Source of the DNA: Colimorpha_A sp900556615
GTDB taxonomy: Bacteria; Bacillota; Clostridia; Oscillospirales; CAG-272
Assembly: GCA_963598415.1 (NCBI GenBank)
Contig: CAVBUH010000030.1
Location: forward strand, 62,001 to 126,000
Direction of reading: 5' to 3'
Length of the DNA: 64,000 nt
Positions 50,662 to 60,583 of the stretch are shown here, piece after piece (position 1 is the first letter of the stretch; the number at the start of each line of letters is the position of its first letter). Both the position numbers and the translations under genes were made by a program. The notes below the pieces were generated by a model. It had not been told where the DNA came from. It did no database searches and was given only the letters and a program-made list of their open reading frames with translations.

Positions 50662-50990
50662 ATTAGCTTTATGCTTTATAGTATATTCATGATAAAGTTA
50701 AATATGGCAAGTTGATTCAAACTGAAATCTAAATAGAAATAGCATAAAATGGGCAGCGGCAAATGTAGTGATAATCATTTGGTATGCCCATTTTGCCAAA
50801 GGAGAATAACGCAATAAGACCTTGACTGCAGATTTGTCTCTACTACTCATATGGAAAATATAAAGCAAGTCGGTGCTGTTGTCTTGAAGATAAACTACGT
50901 ACCGACTCGCCCATTTTTAATAAACCCCATAGAACCAATCGTATAAGCATACTTATCGGTGTGGTCTTGATATGCGAATCATTTTCTCAA
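50662..50990. other. intergenic region between the iron island and the fructan locus
   Basis: No gene is supported. The sequence is AT-rich with short A and T runs and some palindromes around 50750-50810, perhaps debris of the integrase gene. No attachment repeat was found. Confidence 0.4.
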
Positions 50991-51851
50991 TTAATCGTCG
51001 TTTTTATATTGAGTAGGGTATATGCCGAATTTGTTTTTGAAAGCTCTGCTAAATACATAAATCGATGAATATCTAAGAAGCTCAGCTGTTTCGTTTACAG
51101 AATGAGTTTTTAGGAGTCTTTTGGCCTCCATAAGTCGCAAATTATTATAATATTGAATTGGTGAAACCCCATACTGGTCCTTAAATTTTTTGAGAATATA
51201 ATATTTGTTATAGTTGAATTGACTGCTTAAAGTGTCCAGTGAAAGGTTGTTTTTATAATTAAAATCAATATAATTTTTTACCATATGAATATTAAAAACA
51301 AATTTTCCCCTTTCGCTGGACAACTCTGGAAAATTGTCCTTAATAATCATTGTGAGCAGGTCAATCATTTTCGACTTCAAATGTATTTCGTGAAGTGGTG
51401 GCTTGTACCTAAATGTTTCGATAATGCTATAAAAAATTTTTAAAAATTCTTCGAGATTAGAAATGTGAATAATTGGAGAAGGTTGTTGAAAATTTACAAA
51501 AATATCCTTTCTCATCATTTTTAAATCTCGTTCGTTTAAGGATTTTCTGTTTTTAAAGCATACATATACCTCACTGCTATACATATCAAAATCTACGTCA
51601 AAATGGATGTGCGGCTGAGAGAGGTTTATGCCCGGGAAAAGTTCAATTTTGTGAGAAATATTTGGTCGAATAAAGACCACATCATTTTTTTGAGCTATGA
51701 ATTCTTTATCTTCATAGGTAATTATACACTTTCCCTCTTCTATGAAAATTATTTCATAATCCAAAAGAACTCTGGGATATATTATACACGGAGAAATCAA
51801 TAAAGCCGGGGTGGCAACCCTTATGTATGGCGAGAATTCATTTATGTTCAC
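50991..51851 (-). CDS. AraC-family regulator with cupin N-terminus
   Basis: A 286-residue regulator. Its N-terminal cupin-like domain (about 25-120) should bind a sugar; YEIIFIEEGKCIITYEDKEF is the core strand pair. The C-terminal HTH pair (about 185-283) contains NLSLDTLSSQFNYNKYYILKKFK and SVNETAELLRYSSIYVFSRAFK. The GTG at 51851 is preferred: GAGG lies 5 nt upstream, whereas the in-frame TTG at 51869 has none. It is divergent from the fructan genes and is probably their activator (inference). Confidence 0.88.
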   Translation of the reverse strand: MNINEFSPYIRVATPALLISPCIIYPRVLLDYEIIFIEEGKCIITYEDKEFIAQKNDVVFIRPNISHKIELFPGINLSQPHIHFDVDFDMYSSEVYVCFKNRKSLNERDLKMMRKDIFVNFQQPSPIIHISNLEEFLKIFYSIIETFRYKPPLHEIHLKSKMIDLLTMIIKDNFPELSSERGKFVFNIHMVKNYIDFNYKNNLSLDTLSSQFNYNKYYILKKFKDQYGVSPIQYYNNLRLMEAKRLLKTHSVNETAELLRYSSIYVFSRAFKNKFGIYPTQYKNDD

Positions 51852-52246
51852 AGCAGCCTCAATTATCAATTATTGGTAAAGGATTTTTTGTCTTCATATG
51901 TTAATTCTACACTATCAGATTTGAATTTTCAATAGGGGATTGTAAAAAATAATAGTAATTTCTTCCAAAGACGCATCTTGTGATAATTTTGAGTATTTTT
52001 AATATCAATTTATGTTAAACCAATGTCAATTATTGATATTTATAGATTAAAAATACTATGTTAAAATATTATTATGATTTAAGCTGCAAATATATTTGAG
52101 ATAATTGCAAATATTACTGCTTTTGCCTAAAGCAAGCTTCATTGGATTGGTAGGTTTTTTCGTTGTTTTCAAACTTAATAAGTTTGTGATATCTTCAAAC
52201 TTATACTTGCTTAGCAATGAATAACAATGAATCGGGAGAAATAAAA
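51852..52246. promoter_or_regulatory. divergent regulatory region of the fructan locus
   Basis: About 395 AT-rich bases. TCAATTATTGGTA (51866-51878) and TCAATTATTGATA (52026-52038) are near-identical and same-oriented, candidate half-sites for the AraC regulator. AT-rich -10-like sequences (TTAAAATATTAT) occur near 52060, but no firm promoter can be fixed. Confidence 0.45.
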
Positions 52247-53794
52247 ATGAACATACTTGACCAAATACACGCATCGGAAGACTATCAGCAGCAATTAATA
52301 GCAGACCCTTATCGTCCGGGTTATCACTTTGCGATTCCCGGAGATAATGGCTGCCCCGGTGACCCCAACGGTGCTTTTTTTGCCGATGGGAGATATCATT
52401 TGATGTATCTTTATCGTAATCACCACGAAAATGCATTTCACTGGGGACATATTTCTTCACACAACTTGATTTGTTGGAGACGTCACCCCGATGCTCTGAC
52501 CGTAGAAAACGGAGATGGCGGTTGTTACAGCGGTGGAGCGTTTGTCGATGATGATGGTACGGCATACATCACTTTTTGGAAGTTTCCTGCCGTAAACAAC
52601 AACCCCGATTGCGGCGGCATAGCTCTCGCATGTTCTCGCCCTCCTTATGATGTTTGGGAAAGAATGGAGCCTATTGCCGTTGAATCTAATTCCGATGTGT
52701 GGGGAGTAACCGACCTTGAGGTGAATGGTAAAACGATTCACGTTGGTTCCGCCGATCCATCTAATATATGGAAGGACGGCGAATATTACTATATGCAGAC
52801 AGGGAATCTTCCTGTTTTGAATGAATACGGAAGAAAAGACGACTCCGAAAAAGAGTACCGCGGCGGTTGGAATGATTTGTTCCGTTCTCGTGACCTAAAG
52901 AATTGGGAATACTGTCATCGATTCTTTGCAAGACCGGAAGACGGATATGACGTCCCGGATGATACCGAGGATTCAATGTGCTCCTCTTTTCTCCCGCTCG
53001 CAGACAAGATGGCAGACGGAAAATTGACTAACAAGTATCTTCAGCTTTTCATCTCCCACAATAAGGGCGCCCAATACTATGTGGGCGAAAAAGACGGGGA
53101 ATATTTTATCCCTGAAAAGCACGGACGCTTTTCTTGGAAGGACAATAGCTATTTTGCTCCCGAAGCACTGGTAGACGACAGAAATCGCCAGATTTCCTGG
53201 TCGTGGCTTCTTGATAACGATCCCGAAAGCTTCTTTGTAAAATATGGTTGGAACGGAACTTTCTCGTTTCCTCGTTGTTTCTGGATTGAAGGGGATGAGC
53301 TTAAGATGGCTCCCGCCGAGGAAATTAATCTCTTGATGTACAATAAGCAATCATACGAAATAGGAAGCTTGGATGGATTTAAAGGGATAGAGACCAAAAA
53401 TGGCGAGTCCTTCCGTTTGACCGCAGAAATTGTTGCTAATAACAGTAGAAAATTCGGTTTTCGAGTTCGTGCCGAAAAGGATATGTCCGAATACACAGAA
53501 ATCGGTATCGATTCCGAAAAAGGGGTGCTGTACTTTGATGCAGAGCATAGCGGAACTATGGGAAGAAATATAGTAGAAGAGGCGCCCTTCACAATTCCCA
53601 AGGACGGAAAAGTGAAGCTTGATATTTTTGTGGACAAATCCATTGTAGAAGTGTATGCTAACGATTGCCAGGCAATTTGCCGAAGAATTTTCCCAACAAA
53701 TCCTCAAAAAGCAACGTTCGTTTCGGCTTTTGCTCAAGGTGCTTGTTTTTCGGAGGTTAAGACTTGGGAGATGAGTCCTTCGAATTTGTACTAA
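52247..53794 (+). CDS. GH32-family glycosidase (divergent beta-fructosidase), intracellular
   Basis: This 515-residue protein has the five-bladed GH32 fold. The nucleophile motif reads GCPGDPNGAF with Asp39 (standard WMNDPNG). The stabiliser RDP appears as ADPSNIW, and the acid/base region as TEDSMCSSFLPL, so all three carboxylates have candidates although the motifs are divergent. The C-terminal beta-sandwich is present (about 370-510). No signal peptide is seen. GGGAG lies before the ATG at 52247. It probably cleaves fructosyl residues from imported oligosaccharides; the exact substrate is unknown. Confidence 0.85.
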   Translation: MNILDQIHASEDYQQQLIADPYRPGYHFAIPGDNGCPGDPNGAFFADGRYHLMYLYRNHHENAFHWGHISSHNLICWRRHPDALTVENGDGGCYSGGAFVDDDGTAYITFWKFPAVNNNPDCGGIALACSRPPYDVWERMEPIAVESNSDVWGVTDLEVNGKTIHVGSADPSNIWKDGEYYYMQTGNLPVLNEYGRKDDSEKEYRGGWNDLFRSRDLKNWEYCHRFFARPEDGYDVPDDTEDSMCSSFLPLADKMADGKLTNKYLQLFISHNKGAQYYVGEKDGEYFIPEKHGRFSWKDNSYFAPEALVDDRNRQISWSWLLDNDPESFFVKYGWNGTFSFPRCFWIEGDELKMAPAEEINLLMYNKQSYEIGSLDGFKGIETKNGESFRLTAEIVANNSRKFGFRVRAEKDMSEYTEIGIDSEKGVLYFDAEHSGTMGRNIVEEAPFTIPKDGKVKLDIFVDKSIVEVYANDCQAICRRIFPTNPQKATFVSAFAQGACFSEVKTWEMSPSNLY

Positions 53795-53864
53795 GTTAAA
53801 AAAGCAAAATTGATAAACGACCGCGTGATTAAACCGAGCTAATCAAAAAAATAAGGAGAAAAAG

Positions 53865-55325
53865 ATGAAAAAACTAATTTCTATTTTATTTGTTATGGTT
53901 CTTACCTTTACACAAATAGCGTGCAGTAACATAGGTGATTCAAAAGAGTCGAATTCTGATATTTCAGAAAACACAAGCTCTGTCGACGATGATGGTGACA
54001 AGCCGATTCTTCCGGAAAGGGATATGGATGGAAAGAATTTTACTGTTCTTAATACAAGCTGGACAACATCGAAATATGCTCCTCTTGAGATTACTGATAT
54101 TTATGTCGAATCAAGCTCCGAGGATGGAATTGAAAGTGCAACATATAACAGAATGCTATATATGGAAGATAAATACGGATGTACCGTTTCTCAGCATTGT
54201 ATAGTTAGCGGAGAGGAGTTTTCAACCATCTTAGCCGCTAATCGCTCCGGGGATGTTCCTTATCAATTTTGTCTTATCAGAAGCCAAAATTTTGCTACGC
54301 TTGTAACAGCAGGAACTCTTTGCGAGTTGGGAGAAATTCCTTACATAGATGTAGAGAAACCATGGTGGAACAAAGAATCATATGATTCCTTGGCAATTAT
54401 TAACAAGCATTTTGGAGTTGCTTCATCAATCACGGTAAACGACGAGTTAAGTGCGTGGGCAGTATATTTCAACAAGAGAATGATTGCCGACAACAGCTTA
54501 GACAATCCTTATGAGCTTGTAAAAGACATGGAGTGGACATATGGCAAGGTTTTTGAAATGGCACAGATTGTCAGTAGCGACTATAACAAAGATGGTAAGA
54601 TGGATGGTAATGATATCTATGGCGTTTCTCACATTAGAGATGGGCTGATTGGTATGATTAACAGCTGTGGCGTCACGATTGCTCAAAATAATGAGGAAGG
54701 AATCCCGGAATTCACATTTACCGAAAAAGGGCCTCTCGATAAAATCGATAATATACTGAGTAAGATTTATAAAACCAACGTTTGTATAAATCTTCATAAT
54801 TTTGACACCGGTATGAGCGAGGGTCAGTTCTTTATGAACGGAAGGTCGCTGTTCTCCTTCAGCGGAATATATACCGGAAATGAACTCAGAAGTATGGACG
54901 AGGCATATGGAATTCTTCCTTACCCTCTTTATGATGAAAATCAAACTCGATATTATTCCGGAACATCAGGGCTTTTCCTCACACTAATGGTAGTCCCCAA
55001 TGGAAACAACGAGCTTGATGACCTCGGAATTTTTCTTGAGGATTTTGCGTGGTATGGATATAAGCATATAACTCCCGAATTCTATGACGTACTTCTTTCT
55101 CAAAAGGTTGCATATGACGAAGAATCTCGCGAGATGCTTGATTTTATTTTTGACAATATGGTCTATGATACCGGAAACATCGGCAATTACGGACAGATTG
55201 CTGAAAAACTAATTTGGTTAACCAGCACATACAACAAAAATCTGTCAAGCTTTATTGCAGGAGAGCTTCCTCAAGCGGAGAAAAAGATAGAGAATTTGGT
55301 AAATGCAGTACAGAGGTGGGAATAA
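53865..55325 (+). CDS. extracellular solute-binding lipoprotein (family 1-like)
   Basis: This is a 486-residue lipoprotein with a signal ending IACS (Cys20) and an acidic Ser/Asp-rich linker (22-50). The body resembles large sugar-binding proteins: SATYNRMLYMEDKYGC, the TYGKVFEMAQIVSSDYNKDGKMDGND segment with its Ca-binding-like DYNKDGKMDGND, and IAGELPQAEKKI near the end. No permease genes lie in the window, so it may serve a shared transporter elsewhere. AAGGAG precedes the ATG. It is followed by a GH32 gene after 2 bases, so they are co-translated. Confidence 0.85.
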   Translation: MKKLISILFVMVLTFTQIACSNIGDSKESNSDISENTSSVDDDGDKPILPERDMDGKNFTVLNTSWTTSKYAPLEITDIYVESSSEDGIESATYNRMLYMEDKYGCTVSQHCIVSGEEFSTILAANRSGDVPYQFCLIRSQNFATLVTAGTLCELGEIPYIDVEKPWWNKESYDSLAIINKHFGVASSITVNDELSAWAVYFNKRMIADNSLDNPYELVKDMEWTYGKVFEMAQIVSSDYNKDGKMDGNDIYGVSHIRDGLIGMINSCGVTIAQNNEEGIPEFTFTEKGPLDKIDNILSKIYKTNVCINLHNFDTGMSEGQFFMNGRSLFSFSGIYTGNELRSMDEAYGILPYPLYDENQTRYYSGTSGLFLTLMVVPNGNNELDDLGIFLEDFAWYGYKHITPEFYDVLLSQKVAYDEESREMLDFIFDNMVYDTGNIGNYGQIAEKLIWLTSTYNKNLSSFIAGELPQAEKKIENLVNAVQRWE

Positions 55326-55327
55326 TT

Positions 55328-56893
55328 ATGATAATAAACAAAAAATATATAAGAATACCTGCCGGAATAGGGGGACGGAAAAAGGCAATTTGTTTTAAAG
55401 AAAACGACGAATTGATATTTGATGTGGAGGTCGATTATAAGGAAGAGGATCCGGATTTTGTATTTTATCAGCCAACCCTGCCAATTATGGGTAAAAGCGT
55501 AAATATCTATATTGATGATAAAGAGATCTCCCTTGAACAAACCGATGAAAAAGACGATAACGGTATTGGAGCAGAAACTTTAAGGCCCTACATTCATTTT
55601 TCGGCTCGTCGCGGATGGATTAATGACCCCAACGGGCTTTGCTTTGACGGCAAAAAATACCATATGTTTTTTCAGCATAATCCCGTTGGAATACTGTGGG
55701 GAAATATGCACTGGGGACACGCAATATCATATGACCTCTTAAATTGGCAAGAAACGGACGATGTTCTTTTTCCTGATAAATTCGGAACTATGTACTCGGG
55801 AAGCGCCATTATTGATAAAAATAATGTCAGCGGCTTGAGCAAAAACGGCGAGGATGTGCTTTGTCTGTTTTACACTTCTTGCGGAAACACTTCAAATGGA
55901 GGTAATTCAAAATTATCCTATGGTATGGAAAGCCTTCAACACCTTGCTTATTCCAATGATGGCGGAATAACCTTCACAAAGTATGAAGGAAATCCTATTG
56001 TCAGCGGAATCACAAAGGAAAACAGAGATCCAAAGGTGATTTACGCCGATGAAATCGGAATGTATATAATGGCTCTTTATTTGGAAAACAATGATTATAT
56101 GCTGCTCACATCAAAGGATTTGATACATTGGGAAGAACGACAGAGAATCAGTATTGAGGGCGAGACAGAATGCCCGGACATTTATCCTCTTACGGTTGAA
56201 AATGAGCCAAGACGTTTATGGGTTATGTCGGGGGCGGCTGATAAGTATCTTGTGGGAGAGATTTTCCCAAGCGGAGATCTATTCCGTCCCATACAATGCG
56301 TCAAATCATACCAACCGCAAAGAGGTAGCTATGCAGCACAAACCTTCTCAGGTATAGAAAATCGACGCATAAAAACTGCGTGGGGTACAACTCCCGCTCC
56401 CAACTGTATTTTCAATAATCAAATGGCGATTTTTACAGAGGTTTCCCTCGTTAAGATAAAAAACGAGTATTATCTCAGAACGAATCCGATTTCTGAATAC
56501 GATTCACTTCTTTCGGAGATATCAAGGGAAGATGTCTATGGAGAAAAAAGCTGGGTTCTTCCGGAAGGGGCATATCAGATTACAATTATTCCCGACAATA
56601 ACACCGAAAAGGTAAGTTTGGAAATTGGCGGCAAGGAATTTTCACTAAATTGTAAGGAAAACCTTATGGCAGATGGTGATATAACCGTTCCGCTCAGCTA
56701 TTCGGGAAAAGAGTATACCGTAAGATTTATTAGAGATACCCTTGGAATTGAGTGCTTTGCGGATGGCGGATTGATTCACTACGCTACGGCACACATTGGG
56801 AAAATGCAGCTTTCGATAAATACATTCGGAGGTAGCTGTTTTGTTTCTGTAGAATCCGCTGCTTCCTTGAGACATAGCAAAAGCGAGGAATGA
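55328..56893 (+). CDS. GH32-family beta-fructosidase (levanase/inulinase type)
   Basis: A 521-residue enzyme with complete GH32 motifs: WINDPNG with nucleophile Asp100, ENRDPKVIY with the stabiliser Asp, and ETECPDIYPL with the acid/base Glu. An extra N-terminal beta domain of about 85 residues precedes the propeller, and a beta-sandwich follows it. No signal peptide is visible, so it should act in the cytoplasm. ATG at 55328 lies 2 bases after the preceding stop. It should release fructose from fructans or sucrose-type substrates. Confidence 0.93.
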   Translation: MIINKKYIRIPAGIGGRKKAICFKENDELIFDVEVDYKEEDPDFVFYQPTLPIMGKSVNIYIDDKEISLEQTDEKDDNGIGAETLRPYIHFSARRGWINDPNGLCFDGKKYHMFFQHNPVGILWGNMHWGHAISYDLLNWQETDDVLFPDKFGTMYSGSAIIDKNNVSGLSKNGEDVLCLFYTSCGNTSNGGNSKLSYGMESLQHLAYSNDGGITFTKYEGNPIVSGITKENRDPKVIYADEIGMYIMALYLENNDYMLLTSKDLIHWEERQRISIEGETECPDIYPLTVENEPRRLWVMSGAADKYLVGEIFPSGDLFRPIQCVKSYQPQRGSYAAQTFSGIENRRIKTAWGTTPAPNCIFNNQMAIFTEVSLVKIKNEYYLRTNPISEYDSLLSEISREDVYGEKSWVLPEGAYQITIIPDNNTEKVSLEIGGKEFSLNCKENLMADGDITVPLSYSGKEYTVRFIRDTLGIECFADGGLIHYATAHIGKMQLSINTFGGSCFVSVESAASLRHSKSEE

Positions 56894-56895
56894 GA

Positions 56896-59127
56896 ATGAA
56901 GAAAACGATAACATTATTGCTTTTGATGACAACAGTTATTTCGTTGTTTTCCTGTAAAATCTCGGATTTATTCTCAGATGAAAGCGGCAACAATACGAGT
57001 AACACAGATGATAATACGAATAGCAGCAGTCCAATCCTTGAAACAGAAGATCCTTATGAGGACTTTATTATGAATGATGATGTTGGATTTTCGTTAGAAA
57101 ACGAGTTTGTTAAGGTTAACATTGGTAAAAAAGGCGAAATTCTGTCAATTGTTTCAAATGACGGAAGCATAGAGTATCTTGATAATCAAGAAGCACAAGC
57201 CTTTTCGATTAAAATCGATGCAAACGAATCTGATATATGGAAGACTTACCCGGAAAATGAAAACAATATTGTTTTGAGCGAAAAGGATGCTATTGTAAAG
57301 CATTTTGAAAAGAACGACGGTGTTGAAGTGGTTTCAGTGATACGAAGAGAAAGCGGCACTGTTGTTTTGAAAAAGCACTACTCTCTTGACAAGGGAGATC
57401 TGGTCATAAAAACAGTCATTGAAAACAGGCTGGGGGAGGGCACCGTTGTTACTGCTTCCCCTGTAATTATGAACGGTGTCAGAAGTGGAGCTCGTTCTAT
57501 GAATTGCCTTTGGCCCTTTAAAACAGGAACACTTTACAAGCTCGGTAATATTGACAATGGAGTGGTTACCGATGATGGTGGCAGAATGATTTCCGAAAGC
57601 TATCCCACACCGATTTCAATGCAAACCGTAATCTTATACGATAATAATCATTGCGTTTCTTATACTGTAAAAGATGAAAACGCGGAGTATAAGAATTTCT
57701 TTTATAAAAGTTGTGTCAACAAATCAGCAACAGTATGGACTGAGCTTATGCCGTTCATTGAGCCAATGCAGCAAAAACAGCTTGCTCCGATTGTGATATC
57801 TTGCTTTGACGATGGAGATTGGACCAAAGCCTCCGACCATTACAAGGATTACTTGACAGAGATAGGCTGGTATAAAAAGCCCAATGACGCGGTAAACAGT
57901 TTTACCGGCGCCAACGGTTGGGACCTTAATGTGTATTTAAACAATTATCTGACTAAATATGTAGCAAGTGCTCCTGCAAAGACATCACAAACTCTGCAAA
58001 CATCAATGAAGCTTATTTTAAGACGTACGGGGCTTGACTATATGTGGATGACCGGCTGGCACGATGGCGGCTTTGATACTTATTATCCCGATTATTCTTT
58101 CAGTGAAAGCATGGGCGGTGAAATTGGGTTTATGCAGGGAATCCAAGAGCTTCATAATGAGGGTGGTAAAGCTTTAGTTTATCTCAATGGTCATATGTCT
58201 GATATAAAAAGCAAATGGTATTCAGCTAAAAACGACGACGGGATTACAAACGGTGAAGCTTGTGCAATAAGAAAGCCTGACGGGAGTGTATATGAAGAAA
58301 CGTATCCAACCTCAGGGGACGCGCAAGATGTTGCTATGTGTCCCGGTGCAAAGGAATTTCAAAATGCTGTAATAGAAGCGGCAAAGAAAGTTAGAGCGAA
58401 TGGAGCCGACGCAATATATATAGACCAAATTTCTGAGATGAGAAGCTATTTGTGTTTTGATAAATCTCATGGGCACAGCACTCCCGCCACCGCATATTAC
58501 GAGGGTTACAGCAAAATGCTTGATGGAGTATCGTCGGTAATGGAAGAATACGGAGAAGATTATTTCCTTCTCTGCGAGGGTGTTTGTGATGTGTACGGAA
58601 AATGGATTGATATTTTCTGCGGATATACCGATACCAATTTCCTTCCTCTAACAAGGTACACCCTTCCGAACAAAATAATCGGTAGAGATTTGGCAAGTGA
58701 GAATAATCAAACCTATTTTAGTTCGGCATTTGTCCTTGGTGAACCGTTTATTTGTCATAGGTATCATGTGGCTCAATCCAAATACACAAATGCAAACCTT
58801 AAAAGATTTATTGCAATATATAAGGAATATCCGGATATCTTCCTTGAAGGAAAATATGTATATCGTAATGGTTTATCTGAAGGGGTACCCAGCTATCTTG
58901 AGGTAGGCGTAATGGTTAGCTCAGACGGCAACCGCTCTGCGGTGCAAATTTATAATTCCGAAGGGCTTGGCGAGGCAAACATTACTTTCAGTTACACCCC
59001 TTCTTCGGGAAATGTAGTAAAGGCCTATAATGCAGAAACAAAAGAAAATTTGTTAGCGTCCAACGGAATGGTTGCAGTTTCTGTTGCAAAAGGACAAACC
59101 CTTTCAATAATTTTTGAATACAAATAA
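56896..59127 (+). CDS. DUF6259-type TIM-barrel glycosidase lipoprotein
   Basis: A 743-residue lipoprotein: signal ending LFSC, a Ser/Asn/Thr linker, an N-terminal beta-sandwich (about 65-330) and a TIM barrel (about 330-640) with YMWMTGWHDGGFDTYYPDY, GADAIYIDQIS and FLLCEGVCDVYGKW. The Asp in YIDQ and the Glu in LCEG are likely catalytic. It fits DUF6259-domain proteins related to clan GH-D; the substrate is unknown. The ATG at 56896 follows GAGG by 7 nt. It is probably displayed on the cell surface to trim polysaccharides before uptake. Confidence 0.8.
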   Translation: MKKTITLLLLMTTVISLFSCKISDLFSDESGNNTSNTDDNTNSSSPILETEDPYEDFIMNDDVGFSLENEFVKVNIGKKGEILSIVSNDGSIEYLDNQEAQAFSIKIDANESDIWKTYPENENNIVLSEKDAIVKHFEKNDGVEVVSVIRRESGTVVLKKHYSLDKGDLVIKTVIENRLGEGTVVTASPVIMNGVRSGARSMNCLWPFKTGTLYKLGNIDNGVVTDDGGRMISESYPTPISMQTVILYDNNHCVSYTVKDENAEYKNFFYKSCVNKSATVWTELMPFIEPMQQKQLAPIVISCFDDGDWTKASDHYKDYLTEIGWYKKPNDAVNSFTGANGWDLNVYLNNYLTKYVASAPAKTSQTLQTSMKLILRRTGLDYMWMTGWHDGGFDTYYPDYSFSESMGGEIGFMQGIQELHNEGGKALVYLNGHMSDIKSKWYSAKNDDGITNGEACAIRKPDGSVYEETYPTSGDAQDVAMCPGAKEFQNAVIEAAKKVRANGADAIYIDQISEMRSYLCFDKSHGHSTPATAYYEGYSKMLDGVSSVMEEYGEDYFLLCEGVCDVYGKWIDIFCGYTDTNFLPLTRYTLPNKIIGRDLASENNQTYFSSAFVLGEPFICHRYHVAQSKYTNANLKRFIAIYKEYPDIFLEGKYVYRNGLSEGVPSYLEVGVMVSSDGNRSAVQIYNSEGLGEANITFSYTPSSGNVVKAYNAETKENLLASNGMVAVSVAKGQTLSIIFEYK

Positions 59128-59146
59128 AATTTAAAGGAGAAACACA

Positions 59147-60568
59147 ATGAAAAAAACAGCAGTTTTATTAGCATTAACCCTGATAGTCGGTTCTTTTTTT
59201 GCAATTCCGATAGGTGCTGCGGAGAAAAACACAGAAATCGACATTACAAGTGAGTTCAACAATATCGTGAGGGGAGAATGGGAACTGAAAGACGGTATCC
59301 TGTCTTCACTTGAAGCCAACGGAGCGATTGGTGACGCTATTGCAATGACCGATTTATACATTGATTCAAGCGAAAGGTCAACGCTTTCGGCAGATATTAC
59401 CATTACCGGTGGAAATAATGGTGCCGCAGGCTTCTGTATAGCAGAACTCGATCCTTCCCTTCCCATTGAGGGCGGATGTGTACTTACTCCGCTTGACATT
59501 AGTGCGGGACAAGCGAAGCTTTTTGCCCACAATGCACAGACCAGCGTTGGTTCTTATTTAAATGTGAGTACAAAACTTAACGAAACCTTCAATATGCGTT
59601 TTGAGGTGTATGATGATGGTACACTTGAGGTTTATATTAATGACGAATTGACTTGCCAGGGATTTGATACCAACTTCCCGGGCGGATATATAGGACTTTA
59701 CACATTCAGCGGCGTTGCTCAATTCAAAAATATCACACTTTCCTATGATGGTGAAAACCATGGGACCGGTGATGAAATCCATACCGTAGCGGACGCGGGA
59801 ACATATAATATCAATGCAGGAAATACTACCGATGTTTCCGGAATATGGGAAAAGACAGGGGGGAAGCTTTCTTCGTCTAACGTAGGAAACCAAGGTGTAA
59901 CCATGACGGATTATTATTTTTCTGTTGGGAAGCACATTACGGTAACCTCTGACGTTAAGCTTTCGGAAGGAGATTTCGTGTCTGTTATTCTTGCGGAACG
60001 TTCAAAAATGAATCCCTTGGGTGCAGGTGCGCTGATTTTCAACATTGCTGTTGATTCGGAGAATGGAAAAACCTCAGTGTATTCAAAAGGTACAACATAT
60101 AATGTTTCAAGTCAATATGTTGGTGCGTACGAATACAACAAGGTATATAATTTGAGGCTCGATGTTTTTGAAAATGGTGATATTCAAGCTTACATTGATG
60201 GAGAACTCATACATAATATATCGAATACCGGCTTTACGGGGGGATATTTGGGCCTCTATACCGAGAACTCTGTAGGAAGCTTTGAAAATACAGCGGCTGT
60301 ATATGGTGGTGAAGCGCCCGAGAGAGTTTCTACTGAAACGTCGGACATGCTTCCCGAGGATACAACTATTGAGGAAACCGGGAAGGATACAGAAACGAGT
60401 GACTCCACAGTCAATACAACCGAAACTGCAGAGAACTCCGCAACCACAGATGTAGTTGAAGATGAAGAAGAAGATAACACAACAATTATTATTATTGTTG
60501 CCGCTGTTGCCATTGTGTTGGCAGTGACTGTAGTTACAGTGGTTATCGTAAAGAAGAAAAAACAATAA
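59147..60568 (+). CDS. cell-surface protein with two lectin-like domains and a C-terminal anchor
   Basis: This 473-residue protein has a signal peptide (1-24), two related concanavalin/LamG-like domains (about 30-205 and 215-385), a Thr/Glu-rich stalk, one membrane helix (about 440-465) and a KKKKQ tail. The domains share FNMRFEVYDDGTLEVYIND and YNLRLDVFENGDIQAYIDG, and GGYIGLYTFSGVAQF with GGYLGLYTENSVGSF. Such folds bind sugars; here they may capture fructans at the surface (inference). No sortase motif is seen. AAAGGAG precedes the ATG. Confidence 0.82.
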   Translation: MKKTAVLLALTLIVGSFFAIPIGAAEKNTEIDITSEFNNIVRGEWELKDGILSSLEANGAIGDAIAMTDLYIDSSERSTLSADITITGGNNGAAGFCIAELDPSLPIEGGCVLTPLDISAGQAKLFAHNAQTSVGSYLNVSTKLNETFNMRFEVYDDGTLEVYINDELTCQGFDTNFPGGYIGLYTFSGVAQFKNITLSYDGENHGTGDEIHTVADAGTYNINAGNTTDVSGIWEKTGGKLSSSNVGNQGVTMTDYYFSVGKHITVTSDVKLSEGDFVSVILAERSKMNPLGAGALIFNIAVDSENGKTSVYSKGTTYNVSSQYVGAYEYNKVYNLRLDVFENGDIQAYIDGELIHNISNTGFTGGYLGLYTENSVGSFENTAAVYGGEAPERVSTETSDMLPEDTTIEETGKDTETSDSTVNTTETAENSATTDVVEDEEEDNTTIIIIVAAVAIVLAVTVVTVVIVKKKKQ

Positions 60569-60583
60569 AGAAAAGGCGAAAAA

